Source: Lachnospiraceae bacterium
GTDB taxonomy: Bacteria; Bacillota; Clostridia; Lachnospirales; Lachnospiraceae
DNA length: 50,410 nt
Assembly (NCBI GenBank): GCA_910575035.1
Contig: CAJTDL010000034.1
Span: forward strand, 1-50,410
Reading direction: 5' to 3'
In this document: positions 1 through 7,446 of the stretch, one piece after another
Numbering within the stretch: position 1 is the stretch's first letter
Layout: each line of letters opens with the position of its first letter
Position numbers and translations under genes: made by a program
Notes under the pieces: generated by a model
The model's database searches: none
What the model was told of the DNA's origin: nothing
Seen by the model: only the letters and a program-made list of their open reading frames with translations

Positions 1-367
1 ACCTGGAATAATCCACTTTTGCGTAGGAACAGGCATAGTAAAAGGCATTTAGGGATTTCTCAGTAATCTTTGACAGGAAATGCCTGTAAAGGAAACGGAT
101 GGAATCCGCGGATTCCAGTGTCAGTATAGAAATCAAAAGCAGGATTAATGTCTGGGCAGTGGGAGCGGAGCAAGTTTCAAAATAATTGTAAAAATATTTA
201 TAAAGTCTACCAATTAAAGTTTTTTCATTGTATAATAAGTTTGTCGTACAGGGTCACTTTCCTTTGTAATGTTTTGGTCAAATTCATTATACAACAGAAA
301 GTCCTGTGCGGCATTTTTTTATTAAAAAAGTTGTAAACTGGTGTAATTTAAAATACATATATTTATA
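1..367. other. non-coding edge region
   Basis: No convincing gene is visible here. The stretch from about 170 to 360 is AT-rich, and the short open frames in it lack ribosome sites and recognisable domains. The one structured item is an 18-bp perfect palindrome at 100-117 (core GGAATCCGCGGATTCC). The window edge may cut off the remainder of a mobile-element end. Confidence 0.4.
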
Positions 368-398
368 AAAATAGAGCCGCAAGGCTCTATTTTTATTG
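368..398. terminator. bidirectional hairpin terminator
   Basis: Stem ATAGAGCC (371-378), loop GCAA, stem GGCTCTAT (383-390), flanked by A and T runs so it can work on both strands. It lies just past the 3' end of the minus-strand tnpV gene and probably ends that transcript. Confidence 0.8.
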
Positions 399-444
399 TG
401 TGCGAAGCAGAAAACTATCTGCTGTGGGTGGTGTAATAACATGC

Positions 445-819
445 TTATGCGTATATTATTTCCTGCTCTACAATTTCCCTTGCACATGCTCTAAGATTGT
501 TGATTTTTCCTGTCCACTCTAAAGTGCTTTCTTCCTTTAGGCGTTCTGTTATGCCTTGTGTCTTTTTCATGTCTTCCATGAGCCTTTCAAAGCGTTCCTG
601 TGCCTGCCTGTTGATGTCAGAAAGGTAGGCATTAAGTTTGCCGCTTGTGAGAAGATTAGTGTATGTAACCTTTCGGCACTGTTTCAGATAGTCCAGATGC
701 CGTTGTCCCCAGATGCCTATTGTCTGTTCTTTTTCGGCGGGTACAGTCAAATACGGCATTAAATAATCTCCTTGCCGTTCGTATTTGCCGCCCAATTCCT
801 CAAATAATGAATTTGCCAT
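445..819 (-). CDS. tnpV: TnpV family transposon-encoded protein
   Basis: A 124-residue soluble protein matching the small TnpV family found beside mobilization genes in clostridial transposons. Family features visible are a Y-x-x-x-G-D-Y-L-M-P-Y-L segment, the I-G-I-W-G-Q-R-H-L-D-Y-L block and a C-terminal N-N-L-R-A-C-A-R-E-I-V-E block. The start at 819 was preferred to an upstream in-frame ATG (861) because GGAGG lies about 9 nt before it. The molecular role of TnpV is not established. A second member lies at 2326-2703, so two divergent TnpV genes bracket the relaxase. The gene is read away from the relaxase and shares the intergenic region that holds the oriT candidate. Confidence 0.85.
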   Translation of the reverse strand: MANSLFEELGGKYERQGDYLMPYLTVPAEKEQTIGIWGQRHLDYLKQCRKVTYTNLLTSGKLNAYLSDINRQAQERFERLMEDMKKTQGITERLKEESTLEWTGKINNLRACAREIVEQEIIYA

Positions 820-859
820 TTTGCAATTCCTCCGTATGATTTGAATTTGCCTACAATTC

Positions 860-1140
860 AATCATTCTGGCTGTTTACAAAATATAAGGAAATCGACTTC
901 CTTATGACGTTTCCTCCGTGCAGGGGGCTTTTTTCAAAAAGCCGCCCTGTCTCGTCTGTCGACTCAGTCGGTTCGCAGCTTGTGTGCCACTGGCACACGC
1001 TCACCCCTCGGAGAGCGAAAAACCCGCTTGCGGGTTGCATTTTTGTTGGCACAGCCGACAAAAGTGCTTTTGCGTTACTTTCAGTTACTTTCAGGAAAGT
1101 AACAAAGCCTACCAGCCGAAAAGAAAGGGCGTGATTTTAT
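860..1140. promoter_or_regulatory. candidate oriT / inverted-repeat region before mob
   Basis: This gap between tnpV and the relaxase gene is rich in inverted repeats. GTGTGCCA/TGGCACAC lies at 982-989/991-998 and AACCCGC/GCGGGTT at 1021-1027/1030-1036. A tandem GTTACTTTC (1074-1082, 1084-1092) is followed by its complement GAAAGTAAC (1095-1103). MobV relaxases nick at hairpin sites close upstream of their own gene, so this is the expected oriT place. The nick site is not identified. Confidence 0.5.
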
Positions 1141-1159
1141 AAGACGGACGATTAGCGCA

Positions 1160-2317
1160 ATGGTGGGGAAAGGCTCGGTCAACCATAACAGCCACAAATT
1201 CAAGTCTGAAAATGTGGATGGTGAGCGTTCACACTTTAATGTAGACTATTGCAATGAGAATATCAAAAAGGTATATCATAAACTCTTTGATGAAGCGTTG
1301 CAACGGTACAATGATAAACAGACAAGGGCAGACTGCCGCATTGCCGATTATTATGAGAAGATACGGAACTCAAAGCAGGAAAAGCCGTTCCATGAACGGA
1401 TTTTGCAGATTGGAAATAAGGAAAATATGGGTGCAAGAAGCGAAAACGGACAGCTTGCAAAACAGGTCTTGGATGAGTATTATCGGGAGTTTCAAACAAG
1501 AAATTCGAACCTTTATGTATTCTCGGCACATCTGCATATGGACGAAGCAACGCCGCATCTGCATATTGATTTTGTTCCGTTCACGACTGGTAGCAAGCGT
1601 GGACTTGGTACACGGGTATCTCTGAAACAGGCGTTAGCGGCGCAGGGATTTAAAGGCGGATCCCGTGGCGATACGGAGTGGAGCCAGTGGGTACAGTCCG
1701 AAAAAGAAAACCTTGCCGCCGTAATGGGGCGGCATGGCATTGAATGGGAGCATAAAGGGACACATGAAAAGCATTTGTCTGTCCTTGACTACAAAAAGCA
1801 GGAGCGGGAAAAAGAGGTAATCCAGCTTGATGGGCAGATTTCGGAGAAAAAAGAGGAATTTCAAGCATTGTCGGACAGGGTAGAAAATTACGACAAAGGC
1901 ATAGAGAACCTAAAAACACTTGAGCAGGTGCTTGACACTTCGCCAGAATACCAGTTGCCAGAGCCGCAGGGGTTGATGTCGGCAAAGTCATATAAGAATA
2001 AAGTGGCAGAGCCTTTGGCGCAAAAGCTGAAATCGCTTGTTAAAACGGCTCTTATAAGGTGTTTTGAAGCGTGGGACAGCTATTATCGGCTAAATATTAC
2101 AAACAGCAATCTCCACCGTGAGAATGACGGATTAAGGAGAACTAATGCGAAATTGGCAGGTAAAAATGCAAACCTCCGTGTGGAAAACAAAGATTATAAG
2201 CTGCTCCGAAAGGCATTTGGAAGTAAGCAGATGGACAGTCTTTTGGAGCAGGCAAAAGCAGCACAAAAATCAAAACAGCGTGAAAAACGCTTTATAAACA
2301 ACAAAGAAGAAAGGTAG
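1160..2317 (+). CDS. mobV: MobV-type relaxase (plasmid recombination enzyme)
   Basis: A 385-residue Mob/Pre relaxase that would nick and bind the element's oriT for conjugative mobilization. The diagnostic metal-binding motif H-L-H-M-D-E-A-T-P-H-L-H-I-D lies near residues 124-137. The N-terminal G-K-G-S-V-N-H-N-S block is typical of the clostridial subgroup. The C-terminal third (about 215-380) is charged and coiled-coil-like. The ATG at 1160 has no strong ribosome site, and the open frame continues upstream for several family-like residues (I-R-R-T-I-S-A), so the true start may be a non-ATG codon slightly upstream. tnpV follows after 8 nt and is probably co-transcribed. Mobilization would need a helper conjugation system, none of which is seen here. 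Confidence 0.93.
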   Translation: MVGKGSVNHNSHKFKSENVDGERSHFNVDYCNENIKKVYHKLFDEALQRYNDKQTRADCRIADYYEKIRNSKQEKPFHERILQIGNKENMGARSENGQLAKQVLDEYYREFQTRNSNLYVFSAHLHMDEATPHLHIDFVPFTTGSKRGLGTRVSLKQALAAQGFKGGSRGDTEWSQWVQSEKENLAAVMGRHGIEWEHKGTHEKHLSVLDYKKQEREKEVIQLDGQISEKKEEFQALSDRVENYDKGIENLKTLEQVLDTSPEYQLPEPQGLMSAKSYKNKVAEPLAQKLKSLVKTALIRCFEAWDSYYRLNITNSNLHRENDGLRRTNAKLAGKNANLRVENKDYKLLRKAFGSKQMDSLLEQAKAAQKSKQREKRFINNKEER

Positions 2318-2325
2318 GAAACACT

Positions 2326-2703
2326 ATGGAAAACAGGATTTATGACGAAAATAACGGTCTTTGGTATGCAAGGCAAGGCGACTATTATCTCCCAGAGCTT
2401 GCATTACCTCCCGAAGAAGAAAAGCCGATTCGCATTTGGGGGCAACGTCATTTGCAGTACTTTAAAGAGCATAAGCAGTTCGTTTATCTCAATCTGCTGA
2501 CAAGCGGCAGGCTGAATGAATACCTTGCAAGCATAGATGAACAGGCGGAGGATATATTTTTTCGGCTGGTAAGGGAATATGCTGAAAGGCAGGGAGTGAC
2601 GGAAAGGTTAAAAGAGGAAAACCAGCTTTTATGGGTTCAGAAAATGAATAACATTCGGGCTTGTGTGAGGGAAGTTGTGGAGAGCAAGGTAACCTATTTA
2701 TAA
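2326..2703 (+). CDS. tnpV: TnpV family transposon-encoded protein
   Basis: A 125-residue second TnpV, clearly related to the minus-strand copy at 445-819. It shares the A-R-Q-G-D-Y-Y-L-P-E-L segment, I-R-I-W-G-Q-R-H-L-Q-Y-F, Y-L-N-L-L-T-S-G-R-L-N-E-Y-L and a terminal N-N-I-R-A-C-V-R-E-V-V-E block. A GGAAACACT leader ends at its ATG, 8 nt after the relaxase stop, so the two form an operon. Function unknown. Confidence 0.87.
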   Translation: MENRIYDENNGLWYARQGDYYLPELALPPEEEKPIRIWGQRHLQYFKEHKQFVYLNLLTSGRLNEYLASIDEQAEDIFFRLVREYAERQGVTERLKEENQLLWVQKMNNIRACVREVVESKVTYL

Positions 2704-2845
2704 GTTATAGGTGGCACTTCTGCCGTATGTGGAAGTGCCTCTCAATCAAAAAAATAGTTCGGAGAATTGAAAAATCTTATGAATTTGTGTATACTTGGAA
2801 AAAGAAATTAGATTGATAAACCGAAATTTAGAGGAGGTAAGACTT

Positions 2846-3553
2846 TTGAATATTAGAAGCTATAAGAAATACATTTCAGAAGAAACGATGATGGGACCAA
2901 ATAGTGTCAGGATTTTAGCTGAATTACTTGACAAATATCCCTTGCAACTGGCCGATGATGATTTGATTCTTGATTTGGGATGCGGAACAGGATTAACAAG
3001 TTTTGTAATTGCGAAAGAAACAAAGGCGAAGGTTTATGCAAACGACCTATGGGTTAGTGCAGAAGAGAATGGGAAGCGATTTACTCAATGGGGAGTTGGT
3101 GAACAGATAGAGCCAATTTGCGAAGATGCGAACAACCTTCATTTTGAAGAAAAGCAGTTTAATGCTCTGGTTAGTATTGATTCTTATCATTATTTTGCAG
3201 GTCAAGAGGGATTTTTTCAAGAGAAAATTTTGCCGTTTATGAAAGACGGCGGGGTAGTTTTAATTGGTATTCCTGGTTTGAAAGATGAATATACAAACTG
3301 TGCAAAAGAGCTCCTTTTTGATTGGCTTGGTGATGATGCCTATATGTTTAAAAGTCCAACACACTGGAAAAAACTTGTTGGTAGCCACGACAGAATTAAA
3401 ACGGTCATAACATGGGAAATGGATTGCTTTGAAAAAGCATGGGGTGAGTGGCTTGCAACAAATAATCAGTTTGCTTATGGTGACAGACAACACTTTGAAA
3501 CAATCATTAGGCCATATACTTGTTTTGTAGGCATCTATATAAAGCTGAAATAG
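2846..3553 (+). CDS. class I SAM-dependent methyltransferase
   Basis: A 235-residue Rossmann-fold methyltransferase of unknown substrate. Motif I (D-L-G-C-G-T-G) is at residues 43-49, with a downstream acidic strand and an L-V-S-I-D-S-Y-H-Y-F segment where motif IV is expected. I chose the TTG at 2846 because GAGGAGG ends 8 nt before it; the longer frame from the TTG at 2795 has no comparable ribosome site. The protein then begins M-N-I-R-S-Y-K-K-Y. It follows the mobilization genes without a partner enzyme, so it is probably cargo. A small-molecule substrate is more likely than DNA, because no DNA-methylase N/D-P-P-Y motif is seen; this is inference. Confidence 0.85.
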   Translation: MNIRSYKKYISEETMMGPNSVRILAELLDKYPLQLADDDLILDLGCGTGLTSFVIAKETKAKVYANDLWVSAEENGKRFTQWGVGEQIEPICEDANNLHFEEKQFNALVSIDSYHYFAGQEGFFQEKILPFMKDGGVVLIGIPGLKDEYTNCAKELLFDWLGDDAYMFKSPTHWKKLVGSHDRIKTVITWEMDCFEKAWGEWLATNNQFAYGDRQHFETIIRPYTCFVGIYIKLK

Positions 3554-3580
3554 GCGCTATAATATAAATTCCCATTGAAC

Positions 3581-3628
3581 AAAATCGCTGCGCGATGGCC
3601 TGCTGAGGCTATGGCGCAATTTTACTTT
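3581..3628 (+). terminator. imperfect hairpin terminator
   Basis: An imperfect inverted repeat (AAAATCGCTGCGCGATGGCC against GGCTATGGCGCAATTTT) followed by a T-rich stretch, 30 nt after the methyltransferase stop. It probably ends the mob-tnpV-methyltransferase transcript. Confidence 0.55.
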
Positions 3629-3833
3629 AGCAACAAATAAAAAAGCAGTGGCAAATTCTTCCGTTATCCGATATAGTTAAGTTACCACACAAAACAACCA
3701 AATACGGAGAACCCCACTGCCTATGAATAGAATAGCATTTTTTGGTGTCTTCCGCAACCGGAATTATGATGCCAACGCACCTCCTGATGGGTAACTGCCA
3801 CTGTCAACGTTACTTATTTCAGGAGGTTTAACT

Positions 3834-4683
3834 ATGTACGAAGATATTTTTGGATCCATCCGCAAAGCTGCGGAAAAACGCAGCCTTAGAGAACGGGCCA
3901 TACAGCTGTATTGCAGCAACATCAGATATTTCCTGCGCTGCACCAATAAGCCTGTTACTGACCTCACGCTTGAGGATGCTGATGTATTCCTGACTATGAA
4001 ACGCCTGGAGGGCAGATTCCCAGAAACCCATAACCACTACCGTTCATCTATCAAGTTTCTCTACAAAAGAGTTCTGAAGATTGCCTGGGATGGCGAGGAA
4101 GTTCCTGCCATGAAGCGTGAGCGGAATCTTCCAACCGTGCTTACGCCGCAGGAAATCAATGCAGTCATTGAAGCAACTGATAATCTTAAACATAAGGCGA
4201 TCACCGCTACCATGTATTCTTCCGGCCTGCGTGTATCTGAGGTTGTCCATCTGCACTATGATGATGTCTCCCGTACAAACATGGCCATCCATGCCCGGGA
4301 AGCAAAAGGCCGCATCGACAGGTATACAATCCTTTCCCAGAGGAATCTCGGCCTGCTGACTGAATACTGGTTTCAGTGTGGCAGGACCAAAGGGCATCCT
4401 CTTTCCAAGTTCATGGGCAGGAGGTTACCTTGATATTTCAAGCGTCAACCAGTTCTTCAAGGCAAGCGCTAAGAAGGCCGGCATCACACGCCGTGTTTCT
4501 TCCCATGCGTGCCGCCACAGCTTTGCCAGCCACTTGTTTGAGAGCGGGGTTGACATCAAATATATCCAGCCCCTGCCCGGTCATGTGGATCCCCGTTCCA
4601 CAGATGTTTATCTCCATGTCAGCAACAAGACACTTCTTGGCATCCGCAGCCCTTTCGATACTCCGAAAGGCGGTGAGCCATGA
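3834..4683 (+). pseudogene. tyrosine recombinase, frameshifted
   Basis: A phage-integrase-like recombinase split by a frameshift. The first part (3834-4433, 199 residues) carries the SAM-like core-binding domain and the start of the catalytic domain, with the first catalytic arginine in S-S-G-L-R-V-S-E. The second part carries the H-A-C-R-H-S-F-A-S-H box and the nucleophile region D-P-R-S-T-D-V-Y. Removing one A near 4386 restores W-F-Q-C-G-R-P-K-G-I-L-F-P across the break, so a single-base insertion explains the split. The GGAGG at 3823-3827 supports the ATG at 3834. The end overlaps the transposase start (ATGA at 4680), so the two were translationally coupled. Confidence 0.85.
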
Positions 4684-5855
4684 GCGAAAACTACACTGTA
4701 CAGGATGTGTTTAATAACTTTTATTCTGGCTATGGGAAAACTCATGGACTGTCTGCAGCGCAGCGGAAAGCAGCTTATCACATCATGAACTGCAAGACTG
4801 GTGCATTTGGTGCCAATGTAAGTGTCTGTGAGGACTGTGGCTGCATTTCCATCCATTATAATTCCTGCCGGGGCAGATGTTGTCCCATGTGCCAGGAGTT
4901 TCCAAAGGAAAAGTGGGTGGATGCACGCCGGGAAGATCTGTTGGATGCACCATACTTTCATGTGGTTTTCACCGTGCCAGCGGAGTTAAACCCTGTCATA
5001 TACAGCAATCAGGGGTTTCCCTACAATGCCCTTTATCATGCAGCCTCCGGTACACTGAATGGGCTTGCTTCCGACCAAAAGTATCTTGGAGCCGGTATAG
5101 GCTGCATCTGTATTCTGCACACATGGGGAAGCGCGATGAATTTTCATCCGCATATCCATGCCATTGTATTAGGCGGTGGGCTTGGCTCCGGGAACCACTG
5201 GAAGGATAACGGGGAGGATTTTTTTCTCCCTGTCAAAGTCATTTCCAGGGTTTTTCGTGGAAAATATCTTGCGGAGTTAAAACAGCTATGGACTGGCGAA
5301 AAACTGGAATTCCACGGTACAGCAGAGCCTTATAAGAATCATTATGCTTTTAAGGAACTTTTGGACGCCTGCTACGCCAAAGAATGGATTCCTTATTGCA
5401 AGAAGCCATTTCACGGTGCGGGGTCTGTTATCAAATATCTTGGCAAATATACCCACAGGATTGCCATAAGCAACTGCCGCATAAAAGGTATGACGGATTC
5501 CACGGTTACGTTTACTGTTAAGGATTACAAAAATCATGGGCAGTGGAAGGAGCTCACACTTTCCGGGGAGGAATCCACCAGGAGATTTCTCATGCATGTC
5601 CCTCCAAAGCGTTTTGTGCGGATCCGGCATTACGGCCTGCTTTCTTCCCGGAATAAAAGCAAGAAGATTGCACTGTGCCGTAACCTGCTTGGCTGTATGA
5701 AATATATTTCCAGGCTTAAGAATCTTGATGCGCCTGCTATCCTCAAACTGCTCTATAACAGGGATGTCTGCAAATGCCCATCCTGCGGCGGAAACATCGT
5801 TCCCCTGCCTGCAGGTCAGTATTACGCAAGGCCAAAGCCTCACCTGCTGTGTTGA
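4680..5855 (+). CDS. tnpA: IS91 family HUH transposase
   Basis: A 391-residue transposase with an N-terminal zinc-binding region (C-E-D-C-G about residue 50, then C-R-G-R-C-C-P-M-C). The HUH motif sits in F-H-P-H-I-H-A-I-V-L, and a C-terminal catalytic tyrosine region reads V-I-K-Y-L-G-K-Y-T-H-R. It would nick and rejoin single strands during rolling-circle transposition. It appears full length. A further Cys pair (C-K-C-P-S-C-G-G) lies near the C-terminus. It overlaps the broken recombinase by 4 nt. It is only distantly related to the second IS91-like transposase at 24669-25817. Confidence 0.92.
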   Translation: MSENYTVQDVFNNFYSGYGKTHGLSAAQRKAAYHIMNCKTGAFGANVSVCEDCGCISIHYNSCRGRCCPMCQEFPKEKWVDARREDLLDAPYFHVVFTVPAELNPVIYSNQGFPYNALYHAASGTLNGLASDQKYLGAGIGCICILHTWGSAMNFHPHIHAIVLGGGLGSGNHWKDNGEDFFLPVKVISRVFRGKYLAELKQLWTGEKLEFHGTAEPYKNHYAFKELLDACYAKEWIPYCKKPFHGAGSVIKYLGKYTHRIAISNCRIKGMTDSTVTFTVKDYKNHGQWKELTLSGEESTRRFLMHVPPKRFVRIRHYGLLSSRNKSKKIALCRNLLGCMKYISRLKNLDAPAILKLLYNRDVCKCPSCGGNIVPLPAGQYYARPKPHLLC

Positions 5856-5881
5856 CAACCCGGAACTGAATATTTTTTAAA

Positions 5882-5905
5882 AAGCTTCCTTGGGAGGCTT
5901 GTTTC
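5882..5905 (+). terminator. hairpin terminator after transposase
   Basis: Stem AAGCTTCC (5882-5889) with GGAGGCTT (5893-5900), one G-U pair, followed by a short T-rich run. It lies 27 nt after the transposase stop. The 5906-6128 stretch beyond it holds the rest of the IS91 element's end and no gene. Confidence 0.55.
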
Positions 5906-6128
5906 TGATGCCACAAACCTGCAATGGATGGGCAGGTCTTATTGTGACATGTCCACATGCAATATGTGCAGTGAGAAAGCCAGATGAATTGAAAGCCCAT
6001 ATACACTGGCTAATGGGACGCGCTTTGTTCAACCAGGAAAAATCGAAATTGATGCAAACGAAAGGGTAGTTACTGGCAGTGTCAAAGCTACTTTTTCATT
6101 TGCACCACCTTCGATTCTTTCCTTAACG

Positions 6129-6212
6129 ATTTGTCTGCCACGGCAGGAGTAAGGTAAAAACCGCATAATTCGGCACTTTGGGGCAAATTTGGGCATACCG
6201 TGGCAGACAAAT
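6129..6212. repeat. 84-bp MITE-like palindromic repeat, copy 1
   Basis: The perfect 15-bp terminal inverted repeat ATTTGTCTGCCACGG (6129-6143) matches CCGTGGCAGACAAAT (6198-6212). The interior contains AGTAAGGTAAAAA and a GGCACTTTGG segment. A second, partly decayed copy lies at about 26619-26702 with the same interior. It has no coding capacity, so it may be a non-autonomous element or a recombination site. The 6213-6418 stretch beyond it shows no gene. Confidence 0.75.
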
Positions 6213-6418
6213 AATACTTGGACTACGGTAAGACTACGAATGAGGGAATGAAAAACAGGAAATGTGTATAATCGTTAAAAGGTATTAGGCAATCGTTAAA
6301 TCGTGGTCATAACGTTATAAGGTAAAAAATAGAAATAGCGGATATTATAAATGGGAAATTTAAAACTGAAAATGTAAAAGTTAAGGCTCGGAGATTAGTT
6401 ACTGCATTTTCGGGTTTT

Positions 6419-6485
6419 TATTATTCCGAAAATAAAAATATATTGTTCCGTATGGATTGATATTATTCCGAAAATGGAGTATACT
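6419..6485 (+). promoter_or_regulatory. promoter of the Fic-Gabija operon with operator-like repeats
   Basis: A -35 TTGATA (6457-6462) and -10 TATACT (6480-6485) are 17 nt apart and fit the Fic gene start at 6512. The 15-mer TATTATTCCGAAAAT occurs at 6419-6433 and again at 6461-6475. The second copy lies inside the -35/-10 spacer, and the two are 42 bp (four helical turns) apart. A weaker TTCCG half-site lies between. Repressor binding is the natural reading. Confidence 0.65.
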
Positions 6486-6511
6486 ATTTGCGGAAGAGAG
6501 GTGTAATCTTT

Positions 6512-7405
6512 ATGTATATAACGGTAAAGCAGGCTGCAGAAAAGTGGGGGATTTCTGACAGACGGGTGCGCATACTCTGTGCAGAAGGAAAAATTTTGGG
6601 TGTCACCCGTGAAGGGCGCAGTTGGATGATTCCTGCAGATGCGAAAAAACCAGAAGATGGACGGTTTAAAGCAACAGAAAGTTTACTGACAGCTATAGAA
6701 AGGAAGAAAAGAGAACTGGATAGCAGACGCCCGCTGACAGAGGGGGAATTGGAACGTCTGGCAGAAGAGTTTATTGTCGAGTATACCTATAATTCCAATG
6801 CGATTGAGGGAAATACCCTGACCCTGCGTGAGACGGATATGGTTTTGCGTGGTCTGACAATTGACAGGAAGCCGTTAAAAGACCATATGGAGGCAGTCGG
6901 ACATAAAGAGGCATTTGATTTTGTGCGGGATTTGGTAAAAGAGCAGATGCCTTTATCGGAGAGGATCATCAAGCAGATTCATTATCTTGTATTGGCGGAT
7001 AAACGGGAGGATCGTGGGGTTTACAGAAGAGTGCCTGTCAGAATTATGGGTGCGAAACATGAACCGGTTCAGCCATATTTGATCCAGCCTAAAATGGAAC
7101 AATTGCTGGAGGCTTATAGAAATAATGAGGAGCATATCATTACCCGGCTTGCACGGTTTCATATTGAATTCGAAGGGATTCACCCTTTTATTGACGGAAA
7201 TGGCAGAACTGGGAGACTGCTCGTGAATTTAGAATTGATGAAAGCCGGATATCCGCCAATTGACATTAAGTTTGCAGACCGGATTTCCTATTACAATGCG
7301 TTTGATGAATATCATGTAAAGCATAATCTTGGTGCAATGGAAAAGCTGTTTGCAGGTTATATGAATGCAAGGTTGGACAGTTACTTGATGATGCTGGATA
7401 TGTAG
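6512..7405 (+). CDS. Fic family protein with N-terminal HTH domain
   Basis: A 297-residue Fic-domain protein, probably an AMP- or NMP-transferase. The active-site motif H-P-F-I-D-G-N-G-R-T-G-R is complete at residues 224-235. The S-N-A-I-E-G segment (95-100) matches the [ST]-x-x-x-E-[GN] autoinhibitory motif placed before the Fic core. Residues 1-50 resemble an excisionase-type winged helix (T-V-K-Q-A-A-E-K-W-G-I-S...R-V-R), so it can probably bind DNA. The ATG at 6512 follows GAGGTG at good spacing; the in-frame TTG at 6488 is less likely. It lies 41 nt before gajA on the same strand, with no terminator between, and downstream of an operator-bearing promoter, so it may regulate the operon or act as a second effector. 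Confidence 0.9.
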   Translation: MYITVKQAAEKWGISDRRVRILCAEGKILGVTREGRSWMIPADAKKPEDGRFKATESLLTAIERKKRELDSRRPLTEGELERLAEEFIVEYTYNSNAIEGNTLTLRETDMVLRGLTIDRKPLKDHMEAVGHKEAFDFVRDLVKEQMPLSERIIKQIHYLVLADKREDRGVYRRVPVRIMGAKHEPVQPYLIQPKMEQLLEAYRNNEEHIITRLARFHIEFEGIHPFIDGNGRTGRLLVNLELMKAGYPPIDIKFADRISYYNAFDEYHVKHNLGAMEKLFAGYMNARLDSYLMMLDM

Positions 7406-7446
7406 TAGATTAAGAAAACCATACGAAAATCACAGGAGGTTCTGTA

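Larger units (their letters stand above)
3640..6030 (+). mobile_element. IS91-like element with tyrosine recombinase
   Basis: The boundaries are approximate. The element carries a tyrosine recombinase gene (frameshifted) overlapping an HUH transposase of the IS91 type, an arrangement known for part of this family. IS91-type elements move by rolling circle and lack simple terminal inverted repeats, so the ends cannot be fixed by eye. The left non-coding part (about 3640-3830) and the right one (about 5860-6030) presumably hold ori and ter. Confidence 0.7.

Noticed and set aside
148-336. 62-codon frame near the left edge
   Set aside because: AT-rich low-information translation without ribosome site; probably chance.
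6512-7405. Fic gene as part of a Fic/antitoxin pair
   Set aside because: No small antitoxin gene adjoins it; the S-x-x-x-E-G inhibitory motif is within the protein itself.
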